Notes under the pieces: generated by a model
The model's input: the letters and a program-made list of their open reading frames with translations, nothing else
What the model was told of the DNA's origin: nothing
Database searches by the model: none
Translations under genes and position numbers: made by a program
Source: Streptosporangium saharense
Lineage (GTDB): Bacteria; Actinomycetota; Actinomycetes; Streptosporangiales; Streptosporangiaceae
Direction: 5' to 3'
NCBI RefSeq assembly: GCF_014203715.1
Contig: NZ_JACHJP010000009.1
Span: 246,719-310,718 of the forward strand
DNA: 64,000 bases
Part shown: positions 8,603-17,416 of the stretch, one piece after another
Layout of the letters: each line of letters opens with the position of its first letter
Numbering within the stretch: the stretch's first letter is position 1

Positions 8603-8648
8603 GGTACGGCGCGCCCCCCGTCCTGCCGCGTGGCGGGCGCGCCGTACC
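8603..8648 (+). promoter_or_regulatory. Intercistronic hairpin between binding-protein and permease genes
   Basis: Perfect 13-bp inverted repeat, GGTACGGCGCGCC at 8603-8615 and its complement at 8636-8648, around a 20-nt loop. It lies 12 bases after the binding-protein stop and 21 bases before the first permease. With no T-tract, it is more likely an mRNA-stabilising or attenuating element that lets the binding protein outnumber the permeases. Confidence 0.6.
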
Positions 8649-8669
8649 GTCCATCCGAAAGCAGGACTC

Positions 8670-9575
8670 ATGCAGCAAACATCCGCGCGGGGCGGGGCAC
8701 TGCGCGCGCTCGCCCCGCTGGCCTGGGTGGGCCCCGCCGTGGCGCTGATCGCCGTGGTGGTCGTGTGGCCCGTCGTGGTGATGGTCCAGTCGTCCTTCCT
8801 GAAGATCAGCCGCTTCGGCGTCGTCCAGGGCGGGAACGGGACGGGCAACTACGACAAGCTGTTCGGGGAGCCCGACTTCGGCGGCGTCATGGCCAGGAGC
8901 CTGGTGTGGGTGGTCGCGGTGGTCGCGCTGACCGTGCTCGTCTCCCTGGCGCTGGCCCAGCTGTTCAACCAGCGCTTCCCCGGGCGCCGCTTCGCCCGCT
9001 GGGCGCTGATCGCGCCGTGGGCCGCCTCCGTCCTGATGACGTCGATCATCTTCAAGTGGATGCTCGACCCCGAGGTCGGCCTGATCAACATGCTCAGGCG
9101 GGATCTCGGGCTGCTGGACGCCCTCGGCGGCGCGGCCGCCGACCCGCTCGGCAGCGCGGCGGGCGCGATGCCGTGGCTGGTCTTCGTGGCGGTCTTCGTC
9201 TCCGTGCCGTTCACCACCTACGCGCTGCTCGCGGGCCTGTCGGCGATCCCGGCGGACGTCTACGAGGCGGCCAAGATCGACGGGGCGTCGAAGCTGCGGA
9301 CCTACTGGTCGATCACGCTGCCGCTGCTGCGGCCCGCCCTCACGGTCGCGGCGCTCATCAACGTGATGAACGTCTTCAACAGCTTCCCGATCATCTGGGC
9401 CATGACCCACGGGCAGCCGGGCTACTCGACGGCGACCTCGACCATCTTCATGTACATCCTCAAGGGATCCGACATCGGTGAGTCGGCGGCCATGTCCGTC
9501 GTCAACTTCGGCATGGTGATCGTCCTGACGATCGTCTTCCTGAAGGTCAGCAAGTGGAGGACGGCACCCGCATGA
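8670..9575 (+). CDS. Sugar ABC transporter permease (first)
   Basis: Inner-membrane permease of the MalF/UgpA type, 301 residues. Six membrane segments are apparent, the first at about residues 20-40 (GPAVALIAVVVVWPVVVMV). The cytoplasmic EAA loop that docks on the ATPase is clear near residue 200 (EAAKIDGASKLRTYWSITLP). The ATG is preceded by GAAAGCAGG. The second permease overlaps its stop by 4 bp, giving a typical binding protein-permease-permease order. Confidence 0.9.
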   Translation: MQQTSARGGALRALAPLAWVGPAVALIAVVVVWPVVVMVQSSFLKISRFGVVQGGNGTGNYDKLFGEPDFGGVMARSLVWVVAVVALTVLVSLALAQLFNQRFPGRRFARWALIAPWAASVLMTSIIFKWMLDPEVGLINMLRRDLGLLDALGGAAADPLGSAAGAMPWLVFVAVFVSVPFTTYALLAGLSAIPADVYEAAKIDGASKLRTYWSITLPLLRPALTVAALINVMNVFNSFPIIWAMTHGQPGYSTATSTIFMYILKGSDIGESAAMSVVNFGMVIVLTIVFLKVSKWRTAPA

Positions 9576-10453
9576 CCCTCACGCAGAACGCCCCCTCGGT
9601 GGCGGAGAAGGAGACGGCTCCCGTCACGGCGCCGCGCGCGCTCCCGTCCGTCAAGACCGTCGTCATCGCGGCGAGCGCCTACCTGATCGCCTTCGTCTTC
9701 CTCTTCCCCTACCTGGTGATGATCCTGACGGCGCTGCGCCCGCAGGAGGAGCTGCGCCAGGCGACCTACCTGCCGCAGCGGTTCGAGTGGTCGAACTTCA
9801 CGAACTTCTGGACCGGGGGACTGGCCCAGAATCTGGGCGTCACCCTGCAGGTCGCCGCGGGCTCGACCGTGCTGGTGCTGCTGGTCGCGCTGCCCGCCGC
9901 CTACTACACCGCGCGGCACGAGTTCAGGGGCCGTACCGCGTTCATGATCCTGGTGCTGATCACCCAGATGTTCCAGCCGACGGCGATGCTGGTCGGCATC
10001 TACCGGGAGTTCTTCCAGTTCGGGCTGGTCGACTCGGTCTGGGCGCTGATCCTGGTCAACGGCGGCTTCAATCTCGCCTTCGCGGTGTGGATCCTCAACG
10101 CCTACTTCTCCTCCATCCCGCGTGAGCTGGAGGAGGCCGCGTTCATCGACGGCAACGGCCGCTTCGGCGCGCTGTTCCGGGTGACCCTCCCGCTGGCGAT
10201 GCCCGGCGTGGTGACGGCGTTGATCTTCACCTTCATCGCGGCCTGGAACGAGTTCGTCGTCGCCCTGACGCTGACCACGACCCCGGCCAACCAGCCGCTC
10301 ACGGTCGCGCTGAACTCCTTCATCGGTCAGTACCAGGTGGACTGGCAGAACCTGTTCGCGGGTTCGGTCATCGCCACGATCCCGGTCATCATCCTGTTCG
10401 CGCTCATCGAGAGGAAGGTGGTCGGCGGTCTGACCGCCGGTTCCATCAAGTGA
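9572..10453 (+). CDS. Sugar ABC transporter permease (second)
   Basis: Inner-membrane permease of the MalG/UgpE type, 293 residues with six membrane segments. The EAA loop reads EEAAFIDGNGRFGALFRVTL at about residues 188-207. The ATG overlaps the stop of the first permease (ATGA). It is preferred over an upstream in-frame GTG at 9554 because GGAGG sits 11 bases before the ATG. It ends just before a strong bidirectional hairpin, so the operon contains no ATPase gene. Confidence 0.9.
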   Translation: MTLTQNAPSVAEKETAPVTAPRALPSVKTVVIAASAYLIAFVFLFPYLVMILTALRPQEELRQATYLPQRFEWSNFTNFWTGGLAQNLGVTLQVAAGSTVLVLLVALPAAYYTARHEFRGRTAFMILVLITQMFQPTAMLVGIYREFFQFGLVDSVWALILVNGGFNLAFAVWILNAYFSSIPRELEEAAFIDGNGRFGALFRVTLPLAMPGVVTALIFTFIAAWNEFVVALTLTTTPANQPLTVALNSFIGQYQVDWQNLFAGSVIATIPVIILFALIERKVVGGLTAGSIK

Positions 10454-10488
10454 CCCGCCTCGGCCCACGCGGTGGGGGCCCGGTGGGT

Positions 10489-10526
10489 GGCGGTCCCGTG
10501 CCGAGTCGCTCCGGCACGGGACCGCC
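10489..10526. terminator. Bidirectional hairpin terminator
   Basis: Perfect 15-bp stem, GGCGGTCCCGTGCCG at 10489-10503 and its complement at 10512-10526, with an 8-nt loop. It lies between the convergent ABC operon and the ferredoxin gene and can serve both. There is no clear T-run, as is usual in high-GC actinobacteria. Confidence 0.75.
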
Positions 10527-10546
10527 GGGACACCCGGGCATCCGGG

Positions 10547-10882
10547 TTACGAGACGAGCGGGCCGCCGCCCGTGCCGGGCAGCGCGGGGCCGATGGCGAG
10601 CCTGGCGCCGGGGACGCGTCCCCTGCCCCAGCCGATCCGCTCGCGGTAGGCGCCGAGCGGCACCCGCGACTCCTCCGGCCGTTCCGGCAGCGGGTGCACC
10701 TGCGGCGCGACGAACAGCGCGTCCACCGGGCAGTACGCCTCGCACATGAAGCACGTCTGGCAGTCCGACTGCCTGGCGATCACCGGGACGCCGTCCTCGC
10801 CGCGGGTGAACACGTCGGTCGGGCAGACCTCCACGCACTTGTCACAGGCGACGCACCGCGTGCGGGACACGATCTCGATCAC
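10547..10882 (-). CDS. Dicluster [4Fe-4S] ferredoxin, AprB-like
   Basis: 111-residue iron-sulfur protein. Two complete cluster motifs are visible near the N-terminus: C-VA-C-DK-C-VEV-CP and C-QT-C-FM-C-EAY-CP, each C-x2-C-x2-C-x3-C-P. The tail is basic and proline-rich. Its GTG start overlaps the stop of the upstream flavoprotein gene by 4 bp, so the two are made together. It most likely passes electrons to or from that FAD subunit. The arrangement resembles the AprA/AprB pair of APS reductase and related organosulfur-associated modules. The true substrate is unknown. Confidence 0.85.
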   Translation of the reverse strand: MIEIVSRTRCVACDKCVEVCPTDVFTRGEDGVPVIARQSDCQTCFMCEAYCPVDALFVAPQVHPLPERPEESRVPLGAYRERIGWGRGRVPGARLAIGPALPGTGGGPLVS

Positions 10883-12456
10883 GAGGCCACCGCCATGGGG
10901 GAGCGCTCGGGCAGGGTCCACACCTCGTCGAGGCCCCCGGTCAGCAGCCTGCGGCGCTGCGCGGGGTCGGCCTCGGGGAAGTCCTCTCGCCTGTGCATGC
11001 CACGCGACTCGGTCCTGGCCAGCGCGGCGTTGTACATCCAGCGCGCGTGCGCGGTCATGGCCGCCGCCGACCGCGCCCTGACGACCTCTCCGCCCTGCCC
11101 GGCGAGGCTCCGCCGTACCTCCGTCCACACGCCGTCGAGGCTCGCCAGCGCGGGGCGCAGTCGGTCGCCGTGGCGCAGATAGTTCTTCTCGTACGGCAGG
11201 ACCTCGGCCTGCACCGCGGCGACGACCTCGCGGTGGTCGCCACCGGGGGAGCCGGTCGGCCGCATCCCCGCCCCACCCGCGCCGGTGACCGGGCGAGCGG
11301 CCCAGCGCGCGCCGAGTGACCGGGCGTGCCGGGCGGCGCCGCGTCCCGCCCAGGTGCCGGACGACATCGCCCAGGCCGCGTTGTGGCTGCCGCCCCCGGT
11401 GAAGCCGCCGCAGATGAGCTCGCGGGTGGCGGTGTCCCCGGCGGCGTACAGGCCGGGGACCGAGGTCGCGCAGTCGGCACCGGTGACGCGCACGCCCCCG
11501 GTGCCGCGGACCGTGCCCTCCGCCAGGAGCGTCACGGGGAACAGCTCGGCGAACGGGTCGATGCCGAGGCGGTCGAAGGTGAGGAAGAAGTTCGGCTGCG
11601 CCAGCCGCATGGCCGCGCGCTCGGCGGGGGCCGCCAGGTCCAGCCTGCAGAAGACCCGCTCGCTGAGGAGGGTGCGCGCGATGACCGACCGGCTGTGGGT
11701 GCCCGCGCCCTCAAGGACGCTGCCGTCGGCACGGTAGAAGGTGGCGAAGGAGTAGAAGGCGGTCTTGGTGACCGAGGTGAACTCCGGGGCGATGGCGTAG
11801 GCGTTGGAGAACTCCATGCCGGACAACTCGGCGCCCGCCTCGACGGCGAACAGCGCCCCGTCGCCGGTGTTGACGTCGCAGCCGAGCGTCTTGCTGAGGA
11901 AGGCGCACCCGCCGGTCGCGAGCACGACCGCCCCGGCCCTGACCCGGTAGGCCTGGCCGCTCCTGCGGCCGAAGCCCGCCGCGCCCGCGACCGCGCCCTC
12001 CCCGTCGAGCAGCAGCTCGGTGACCGGGCTGTGGTCGAGGATCCGCACCCCCGCCCTCCTGGTCCGCAGCCGCATGCGGCGCATGTACTCCGGGCCCTGC
12101 AGCCCCCTGCGGATCTGCCTGCCGTCCCCGCCGACCGGGAACGGGTAACGTGCCACGGAGGCCAGCTCGTTCATGTTCTCGTAGGTCTGGTCGAGGACCC
12201 GCGCCATCCAGTCGCGCTCGGCGAGATAGCCGCCCAGGCCCTCCCTGCTTGCCATCGCCGCCTCGCGCGCGGTCCTGTCGGGCTCGACGTACCAGACACC
12301 GGTCCCCGCGGAGGCGGTCGCGCCGCTCGTGCCGAGGTATCCCTTGTCGGCGACCACCGTCGTCGCGCCCGCCTCCGCGGCCTTGACGGCGGCCCACGCG
12401 GCGGCGGGACCGCCTCCCACGACGAACACATCGGTGACGATGTCCATGAACGTCAT
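10879..12456 (-). CDS. FAD-dependent oxidoreductase, fumarate-reductase/AprA-like flavoprotein
   Basis: 525-residue flavoprotein of the succinate dehydrogenase/fumarate reductase family. The dinucleotide-binding motif GGGPAAAWAAVKAAEAG is at about residues 14-30. An AGTGVWY-type substrate loop follows, then the second FAD element near residue 190 (AVVLATGG) and the C-terminal GLYAAGDTA. Its helical C-terminus includes the RESRGMHRREDFPE-type segment common in this family (here TESRGMHRREDFPE). It is translationally coupled to the dicluster ferredoxin. No membrane anchor gene is present, so a soluble AprAB-like complex is more likely than a respiratory succinate dehydrogenase. An AT-rich stretch just upstream (12457-12497) could hold its promoter. 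Confidence 0.82.
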   Translation of the reverse strand: MTFMDIVTDVFVVGGGPAAAWAAVKAAEAGATTVVADKGYLGTSGATASAGTGVWYVEPDRTAREAAMASREGLGGYLAERDWMARVLDQTYENMNELASVARYPFPVGGDGRQIRRGLQGPEYMRRMRLRTRRAGVRILDHSPVTELLLDGEGAVAGAAGFGRRSGQAYRVRAGAVVLATGGCAFLSKTLGCDVNTGDGALFAVEAGAELSGMEFSNAYAIAPEFTSVTKTAFYSFATFYRADGSVLEGAGTHSRSVIARTLLSERVFCRLDLAAPAERAAMRLAQPNFFLTFDRLGIDPFAELFPVTLLAEGTVRGTGGVRVTGADCATSVPGLYAAGDTATRELICGGFTGGGSHNAAWAMSSGTWAGRGAARHARSLGARWAARPVTGAGGAGMRPTGSPGGDHREVVAAVQAEVLPYEKNYLRHGDRLRPALASLDGVWTEVRRSLAGQGGEVVRARSAAAMTAHARWMYNAALARTESRGMHRREDFPEADPAQRRRLLTGGLDEVWTLPERSPMAVAS

Positions 12457-12497
12457 TTACCCACAAAACCTACCTTTTAACAAGGAAATAGGCGGAT

Positions 12498-13463
12498 TTA
12501 TGCCTCTATAACCCGCAGAACCAGCTTTCCTGAGGTACGGCCCGCGGCCAGCCGTTCGTGGGCCGCGGTGGCCCGCTCAAGGGGGAAGACCTCCTCGACC
12601 TCGACGCTCAGCCGTCCGGCGTCCACCAGCTCCCCGATGCGCGCCAGCGCCGGGCCGTCCGGCTCGACCAGGAACCCCGTCGCCCGCACCCCGCGCTCCG
12701 CGGCCAGCTCCGCCAGCTCGGGCGAGGCCCCGGACGGCACCGCGACGAGCAGCCCACCGGGACGCAGGACGTCGAGGGAGCGGGTGCTCGTGGCGTCGTG
12801 CCCGTCGCCGACCAGATCGACCACCAGGTCCACGTCGCGCACCACCTCCTCGAAACGGACGGCCGTGTAGTCCACGAGCTCGTCGGCGCCGAGTCCGCGC
12901 AGCCACTCGTGCTTGGCCTCGCGAGCCGTACCGACCACGTGGGCCCCGAGGTGCTTGGCGATCTGGACGGCGAAGTGACCGACCCCGCCTCCCGCCGCGT
13001 GGACGAGCACCCGCTGTCTGGGCCGCAGGTCGGCGGTGTCCACCAGGATCTGCCAGGCGGTCAGCGCCGCCAGCGGTACGGCCGCCGCCTCCTCGTAGCC
13101 CAGCGAGCGGGGCTTACGGGCGAACTGCCGCGAGGGGGCGGTGACGTACTCGGCGTAGGCGCCCGCCTGGCGGGGGAACCACGGCATGCCGTACACCTCA
13201 TCCCCGACGGCCAGGGTGTGCACGCCGTACCCCGTCTCCTCGACGACGCCGCAGACGTCCCAGCCGAGCACGAAGGGCGGCTCGCCCAGGACGGCCGCCA
13301 TGCCGCCGCCCGCCCTGGTCTTGGCGTCCACCGGGTTCACCCCCGCGGCGACGACCCGCACCAGCACCTCGGTCGGCAGTGGTCGTGGCCGTTCGAGCAG
13401 GACGGGGCGCAACACCTCCGGCCCTCCGAAGACGTCCTGACTGATGGCGCGCATGGTGGTCAT
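12498..13463 (-). CDS. NADP-dependent quinone-oxidoreductase-like medium-chain dehydrogenase
   Basis: 321-residue MDR-superfamily oxidoreductase of the zeta-crystallin/quinone reductase type. The N-terminal GroES-like domain contains VAAGVNPVDAKTRAG. The nucleotide-binding domain has the motif VLVHAAGGGVGHFAVQIAK near residue 150. No zinc-binding cysteine cluster is visible, in line with zinc-free quinone reductases. The start at 13463 is chosen because GAGGAGGGG lies about 8 bases before this ATG. It likely reduces quinones or activated alkenes with NADPH; the substrate cannot be read from the sequence. Confidence 0.87.
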   Translation of the reverse strand: MTTMRAISQDVFGGPEVLRPVLLERPRPLPTEVLVRVVAAGVNPVDAKTRAGGGMAAVLGEPPFVLGWDVCGVVEETGYGVHTLAVGDEVYGMPWFPRQAGAYAEYVTAPSRQFARKPRSLGYEEAAAVPLAALTAWQILVDTADLRPRQRVLVHAAGGGVGHFAVQIAKHLGAHVVGTAREAKHEWLRGLGADELVDYTAVRFEEVVRDVDLVVDLVGDGHDATSTRSLDVLRPGGLLVAVPSGASPELAELAAERGVRATGFLVEPDGPALARIGELVDAGRLSVEVEEVFPLERATAAHERLAAGRTSGKLVLRVIEA

Positions 13464-13654
13464 GCCGTGTCCCCTCCTCGGTCGTGGCCGCTCCTCGGGC
13501 GGCGCGGTGGAGAGTAGTCCCGTCCACCCGGCCTGCGGGGACGGCTTGTCCTTTGCTGGGGCGTTCCTGTCGTTCACCGGTTGTTCAGGAGAGCGTTCCC
13601 GGGAACCGGGATGGGGCGGATCTTCCGGTTATGGAGGGGTAGTAACTTCGACGC

Positions 13655-14584
13655 ATGCGACTGGGCGTTCTCGACATCGGTTCCAACACGGTTCATCTTC
13701 TGGTGATGGACGCGCACCGGGGCGCCCGGCCGCTCCCCGCCTACTCCCACAAGGTCGAGCTGCGGCTCGCCGAGCACATGGAGGCCGGGGAGCGGCTCTC
13801 CAAGGAGGGCGCGGCGCGCCTGCGCGGGCACGTCGAGGAGGCGCTACGCGTGGCGGAGGACAAGGGCGTCGAGGACCTCATGGCGTTCGCGACCTCGGCG
13901 GTCAGGGAGGCGGTCAACGGCGAGGAGGTGCTCGCCGACCTCAACACGCGCACCGAGGTGGACATCCAGGTCCTGTCCGGGCAGGACGAGGCGCGGCTGA
14001 CCTTCCTGGCCGTGCGCAGGTGGTTCGGCTGGTCGTCGGGGCGGCTGCTGGTGCTGGACATCGGTGGCGGCTCCCTGGAGATCGCCTCCGGCATCGACGA
14101 GCAGCCGGACGTCGCGGTCTCGCTGCCGCTCGGCGCGGGCAGGCTCACCCGCGACCGCTTCAGCGCGGACCCGCCCTCCGCCGAGGAGATCAGGGCGCTG
14201 CGCAGGCACGTGCGCACGGAGATCGCCCGCAAGGTAGGCGACGTCGCCAGGTACGGCCGGGCCGACCACGCGGTCGCGACCTCCAAGACGTTCAGGCAGC
14301 TGGCGAGGATAACCGGGGCGGCCCCGTCGAGCGAGGGCAACGTCCGCCGCGTGCTCAGGCACACCGACCTGGTCGGGTGGACCGGCAGGCTGGCCGAGAT
14401 GGACCCACGGGCCAGGGCGGGGCTGCCGGGCGTCTCCGAGGGACGGGCGCCGCAGCTTCCCGCCGGGGCGATCGTCGCCGACGCCGCGATGGACCTGCTC
14501 GGGGTCGGCGAGCTTGAGGTGTGTCCCTGGGCACTGCGTGAGGGCGTCATCCTGCGCAGACTCGACATGATGCCCGAAAGGTGA
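13655..14584 (+). CDS. Ppx/GppA family exopolyphosphatase-like protein
   Basis: 309-residue protein of the ASKHA fold. It begins directly with the phosphate-1 motif ([12 protein letters not shown]). The second phosphate motif [14 protein letters not shown] is near residue 133 and an adenosine-type region lies toward the C-terminus ([13 protein letters not shown]). This is the short actinobacterial Ppx/GppA form, without the C-terminal HD domain of E. coli Ppx. Members hydrolyse polyphosphate or pppGpp; which one cannot be decided here. A palindrome GTTCCCGGGAAC at 13595-13606 and TAGTAA at 13639 lie upstream as possible control elements. A DUF1206 gene follows. Confidence 0.85.
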   Translation: MRLGVLDIGSNTVHLLVMDAHRGARPLPAYSHKVELRLAEHMEAGERLSKEGAARLRGHVEEALRVAEDKGVEDLMAFATSAVREAVNGEEVLADLNTRTEVDIQVLSGQDEARLTFLAVRRWFGWSSGRLLVLDIGGGSLEIASGIDEQPDVAVSLPLGAGRLTRDRFSADPPSAEEIRALRRHVRTEIARKVGDVARYGRADHAVATSKTFRQLARITGAAPSSEGNVRRVLRHTDLVGWTGRLAEMDPRARAGLPGVSEGRAPQLPAGAIVADAAMDLLGVGELEVCPWALREGVILRRLDMMPER

Positions 14585-14621
14585 GGTTTACCAGCTCTTT
14601 GCCGGGAAAGAGCGCGTTCTC

Positions 14622-15437
14622 ATGAACAGCGCTCAGGTGGAAGGGACCGCCCGCAGGGCGGCGAACAGTCGGACGCTGGAGAGACTGACCCGTCTCGGGC
14701 TCGCCTGCCGAGGCGTCCTGTACGGCCTCATCGGCTTCCTGGCCCTGCAGATCGCCTTCGGCGGCGGGAGCGGGGGCAAGGAGGCCGACAAGACCGGCGC
14801 GGTCGAGACGGTCGCCGAGCAGCCGTTCGGCATCGTGCTGCTGTGGCTGATGGTCGTGGGCTTCGTCGCGCTGACCCTCTGGCAGATCTCCGAGGCGATC
14901 CTCGAACGCGGTGGGGAGGTCAAGGACCGGGTCGAGGCGGGCGCGCGGGCTGTCGTCTACGGACTGGTGGTGGTGACGCTGCTCGGCCTGCTGCTGCGCG
15001 GCGACCCGGGCAGCTCGACCGACGACAGCTCCAAGGACCTGACCGCGATGGCGATGGACCTGCCGGGCGGGCAGATCCTGGTCGGCCTGGTCGGTCTCGG
15101 CGTGATCGCGCTCGGGGGCTACTGGATCCACAGCGGATGGAAGAAGAAGTTCCTTGAGGACCTGCGCACCGGCGAGATGCCGCCGAAGGCGCGCAAGCTG
15201 GCCGAGCGGCTCGGCATGGCCGGATACCTCGCCCGCGGCGTGATCGCGGTGGCCGCCGGGGTCTTCGTCGTCCAGGCCGCCATCACCTACGACCCGGACA
15301 AGGCGAGGGGCGTCGACTCGACGCTGCGCGCGCTCGCGGACACTCCCGTGGGACCGTGGCTGCTCGGCGTCGTGGCCCTTGGCCTGGTGCTTTTCGCGGC
15401 CTACTGTTTTCTTCAGGCCCGCTGGCACCGCCTGTGA
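14622..15437 (+). CDS. DUF1206 membrane protein
   Basis: 271-residue integral membrane protein with three internal modules of two membrane helices each, the layout of the DUF1206 family. The repeated R-x-G-x-x-(A/C)-R-G-x-x-(Y/A)-x-x-(I/V)-G style helices start near residues 25 (LACRGVLYGLIGFLAL), 110 (AGARAVVYGLVVVTLL) and 200 (GYLARGVIAVAAGVFVV). The function of the family is unknown. The gene is 37 bases after the Ppx/GppA gene on the same strand, so co-transcription is likely. Confidence 0.85.
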   Translation: MNSAQVEGTARRAANSRTLERLTRLGLACRGVLYGLIGFLALQIAFGGGSGGKEADKTGAVETVAEQPFGIVLLWLMVVGFVALTLWQISEAILERGGEVKDRVEAGARAVVYGLVVVTLLGLLLRGDPGSSTDDSSKDLTAMAMDLPGGQILVGLVGLGVIALGGYWIHSGWKKKFLEDLRTGEMPPKARKLAERLGMAGYLARGVIAVAAGVFVVQAAITYDPDKARGVDSTLRALADTPVGPWLLGVVALGLVLFAAYCFLQARWHRL

Positions 15438-15577
15438 CGTACGGCGACGCGACCCTGTGCCGCCGTGGCAAGCCTCACCTACCTATCCGGTAAGTCACCT
15501 TATTCGTCCTTTTCAAAGACATCTTCCTGTGCGAGTCCCGCGTCCTTCCAAGGACGCGGATGGCATCGGGAGGGCCT

Positions 15578-16018
15578 ATGGACTCGTCGGAGAACGACGG
15601 CGGTGAACGGATTCTCCACCTGGAGGGATCCCCTGACCAGGTGGGGAGGGCCAGAAAACTGATATCGGCGGCTCTCGGCAGGGACCATCCCCTCCACGAC
15701 GACTGCGTGCTGCTCACCAGTGAGATAGCCACCAACGCGGTCGTCCACTCAAGGTCGGGTGACGGCGGCATGTTCACCGTCACCGTCACCCACTGGCCGG
15801 GCGGGGTGCGGGTCTCCGTCCACGACGACGGCTCGGCCGCCGTGCCCTGCCTGTGCCACACCCCCACCGACGCCACCGGAGGCCGCGGCCTGCCGCTGCT
15901 CGAAGCGCTGTCCCACAGTTGGGGCTTCACCAGGGAGGCGGGGACGAACCTGGTCTGGTTCGAACTCGTCCTCGAACCGGCCGGGGTGCCGGGGGAGCGG
16001 CTGGCAGCCGTACGGTAG
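15578..16018 (+). CDS. Anti-sigma-factor-type ATP-binding protein (RsbW-like HATPase)
   Basis: 146-residue protein with a single GHKL ATPase domain. The N-box is seen in LTSEIATNAVVHS near residue 50 and the G1-type motif in VSVHDDGSAAVP near residue 90, followed by GGRGLPLLEALS. Such small actinobacterial proteins act as anti-sigma factors or signalling ATPases. The ATG at 15578 is used because GGGAGG sits five bases before it. An upstream in-frame ATG at 15560 would place this ribosome site inside the gene. No partner sigma factor or anti-anti-sigma gene is adjacent. Confidence 0.82.
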   Translation: MDSSENDGGERILHLEGSPDQVGRARKLISAALGRDHPLHDDCVLLTSEIATNAVVHSRSGDGGMFTVTVTHWPGGVRVSVHDDGSAAVPCLCHTPTDATGGRGLPLLEALSHSWGFTREAGTNLVWFELVLEPAGVPGERLAAVR

Positions 16019-16019
16019 G

Positions 16020-17300
16020 TCAGGCGGGCGCGGGGGAGGTCAGCAGCCGGTCAAGCACCCGGACGCCGAACTCCAGCCCCTCGACCGGCACCCGTTCGTC
16101 CACCCCGTGGAACATGCCGAAGTAGTCCAGGTCGGAGGAGAGCCGCAGCGGCGCGAAGCCGTACCCCCTGATGCCGATCCCGGCGAAGGACTTGGCGTCG
16201 GTGCCCCCCGACATCACGTACGGCACGGGCCGCGCCTCCTCGTCCTCGGCGACGACCGCCGCGCCGAGCCGCGCGAAGAAGGGCGTGTCCAGCGGCGCGG
16301 AGGGCGCCTCCTCCAGGTTGACGAACTCACGGGTGATCCTCGGCCCGAGCAGCCGGTCGATCGTCTCCAGGAACTCCTCGCGGTATCCGGGCAGGAACCG
16401 GCCGTCCACGTGGGCGGTCGCGGTTCCCGGGATCACGTTGACCTTGTAACCGGCCTGGAGCATCGTCGGGTTGGCCGAGTTGCGGATCTGCGCCGCGAAC
16501 AGCGTGCCCGCCCTGCCGAGCCGTTCGGCCTCCCGCTCAAGGTGGTCACGGTCGATGCGCTCGCCCAGGATCTCCTCAAGGCTCGTGACTAGGGCGGCGA
16601 CGCCGGGCGTCAGCCGTACCGGCCAGCGGTGGGCGGCGAGCCTGGACAGGGCGTGGCACAGTTCGGCGACCGCGTTGTCCGCCGCGGGCCGGGAGCCGTG
16701 GCCCGCCACGCCGTGGGCGGTCACCTTCATCCACGCGGTGCCGCGTTCGCCGACCGCGATCGGGTAGACGCGCCGCCCCTGCACCTCGACGCTGTAGCCG
16801 CCCGACTCGCTGATCGCCTCGGTGCAGCCGTCGAACAGCTCCCTGTGCCGCCGCACCGCGTGCCGTGCGCCGTACTCGCCGGTCGCCTCCTCGTCGGCGA
16901 GGAAGGCCAGCACCACGTCGCGCGTGGGCCGCACCCCGCGCCTGGCCCAGTCGCGGACCAGGGCGAGCGTCATGGACAGCGTGCCCTTCATGTCGACCGC
17001 GCCCCTGCCCCAGACGCAGCCCCCGGTGATCTCCCCGGAGAAGGGGTGGATCCGCCAGTCGGCGGGCTCGGCGGGGACCACGTCCAGGTGGCCGTGGATC
17101 AGCAGGGCCTCCGGCGAGTCGCCGGGAATCCTGGCGACCACGCTGGTGCGGTGCCTGGCCGACTCGAAGACCACCGGCTCGACCCCGGCCTCGGCCAGCA
17201 GCCCCGCGACGTACTCGGCCGCCGGCCGTTCGCCGGAGCCGGGATTTGTGGTGTCGAACCTGATCAGGTCAGAGCAGATAGACGAGACCTCGCCAGCCAT
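16020..17300 (-). CDS. M20 family metallopeptidase (ArgE/DapE/CPG2-type)
   Basis: 426-residue zinc hydrolase. Metal-binding motifs are intact: IHGHLDVVP (His and Asp), GAVDMKG (bridging Asp), DEEATGE (catalytic and metal Glu) and FHGVDE (C-terminal His). A dimerisation domain lies between, around residues 180-290. Family members remove N-acyl groups or cleave dipeptides; the exact substrate is unclear. It diverges from a small membrane protein and TetR gene. A promoter TTGTTA (17416-17411) with TATACA (17394-17389) on the minus strand overlaps two palindromic operators, so the TetR protein probably controls it. The frame continues upstream, but the ATG at 17300 gives the family N-terminus. 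Confidence 0.88.
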   Translation of the reverse strand: MAGEVSSICSDLIRFDTTNPGSGERPAAEYVAGLLAEAGVEPVVFESARHRTSVVARIPGDSPEALLIHGHLDVVPAEPADWRIHPFSGEITGGCVWGRGAVDMKGTLSMTLALVRDWARRGVRPTRDVVLAFLADEEATGEYGARHAVRRHRELFDGCTEAISESGGYSVEVQGRRVYPIAVGERGTAWMKVTAHGVAGHGSRPAADNAVAELCHALSRLAAHRWPVRLTPGVAALVTSLEEILGERIDRDHLEREAERLGRAGTLFAAQIRNSANPTMLQAGYKVNVIPGTATAHVDGRFLPGYREEFLETIDRLLGPRITREFVNLEEAPSAPLDTPFFARLGAAVVAEDEEARPVPYVMSGGTDAKSFAGIGIRGYGFAPLRLSSDLDYFGMFHGVDERVPVEGLEFGVRVLDRLLTSPAPA

Positions 17301-17368
17301 GGAACGCGCCCCCCGGGAAAACGACTGATCATCGGGTGCATACCCACGGTGACATCCGGTAGGCGGGC

Positions 17369-17416
17369 TTTGCGCTTTGTTATCCAGATGTATAAATTTA
17401 TCCGCATGGATAACAA
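17369..17416. promoter_or_regulatory. Divergent promoters with two tandem TetR-type operators
   Basis: Two 16-bp dyads lie head to tail, 18 bp centre to centre: TTATCCAGATGTATAA at 17380-17395 (one mismatch) and TTATCCGCATGGATAA at 17398-17413 (perfect). Rightward promoter: TTTGCG at 17369-17374 and TATAAA at 17391-17396, which would start RNA close to the ATG at 17406, so that message is probably leaderless. Leftward promoter: TTGTTA with TATACA, 16-bp spacer, for the M20 gene. Both promoters are covered by the operators. The neighbouring TetR protein is the natural candidate to bind. Confidence 0.7.
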
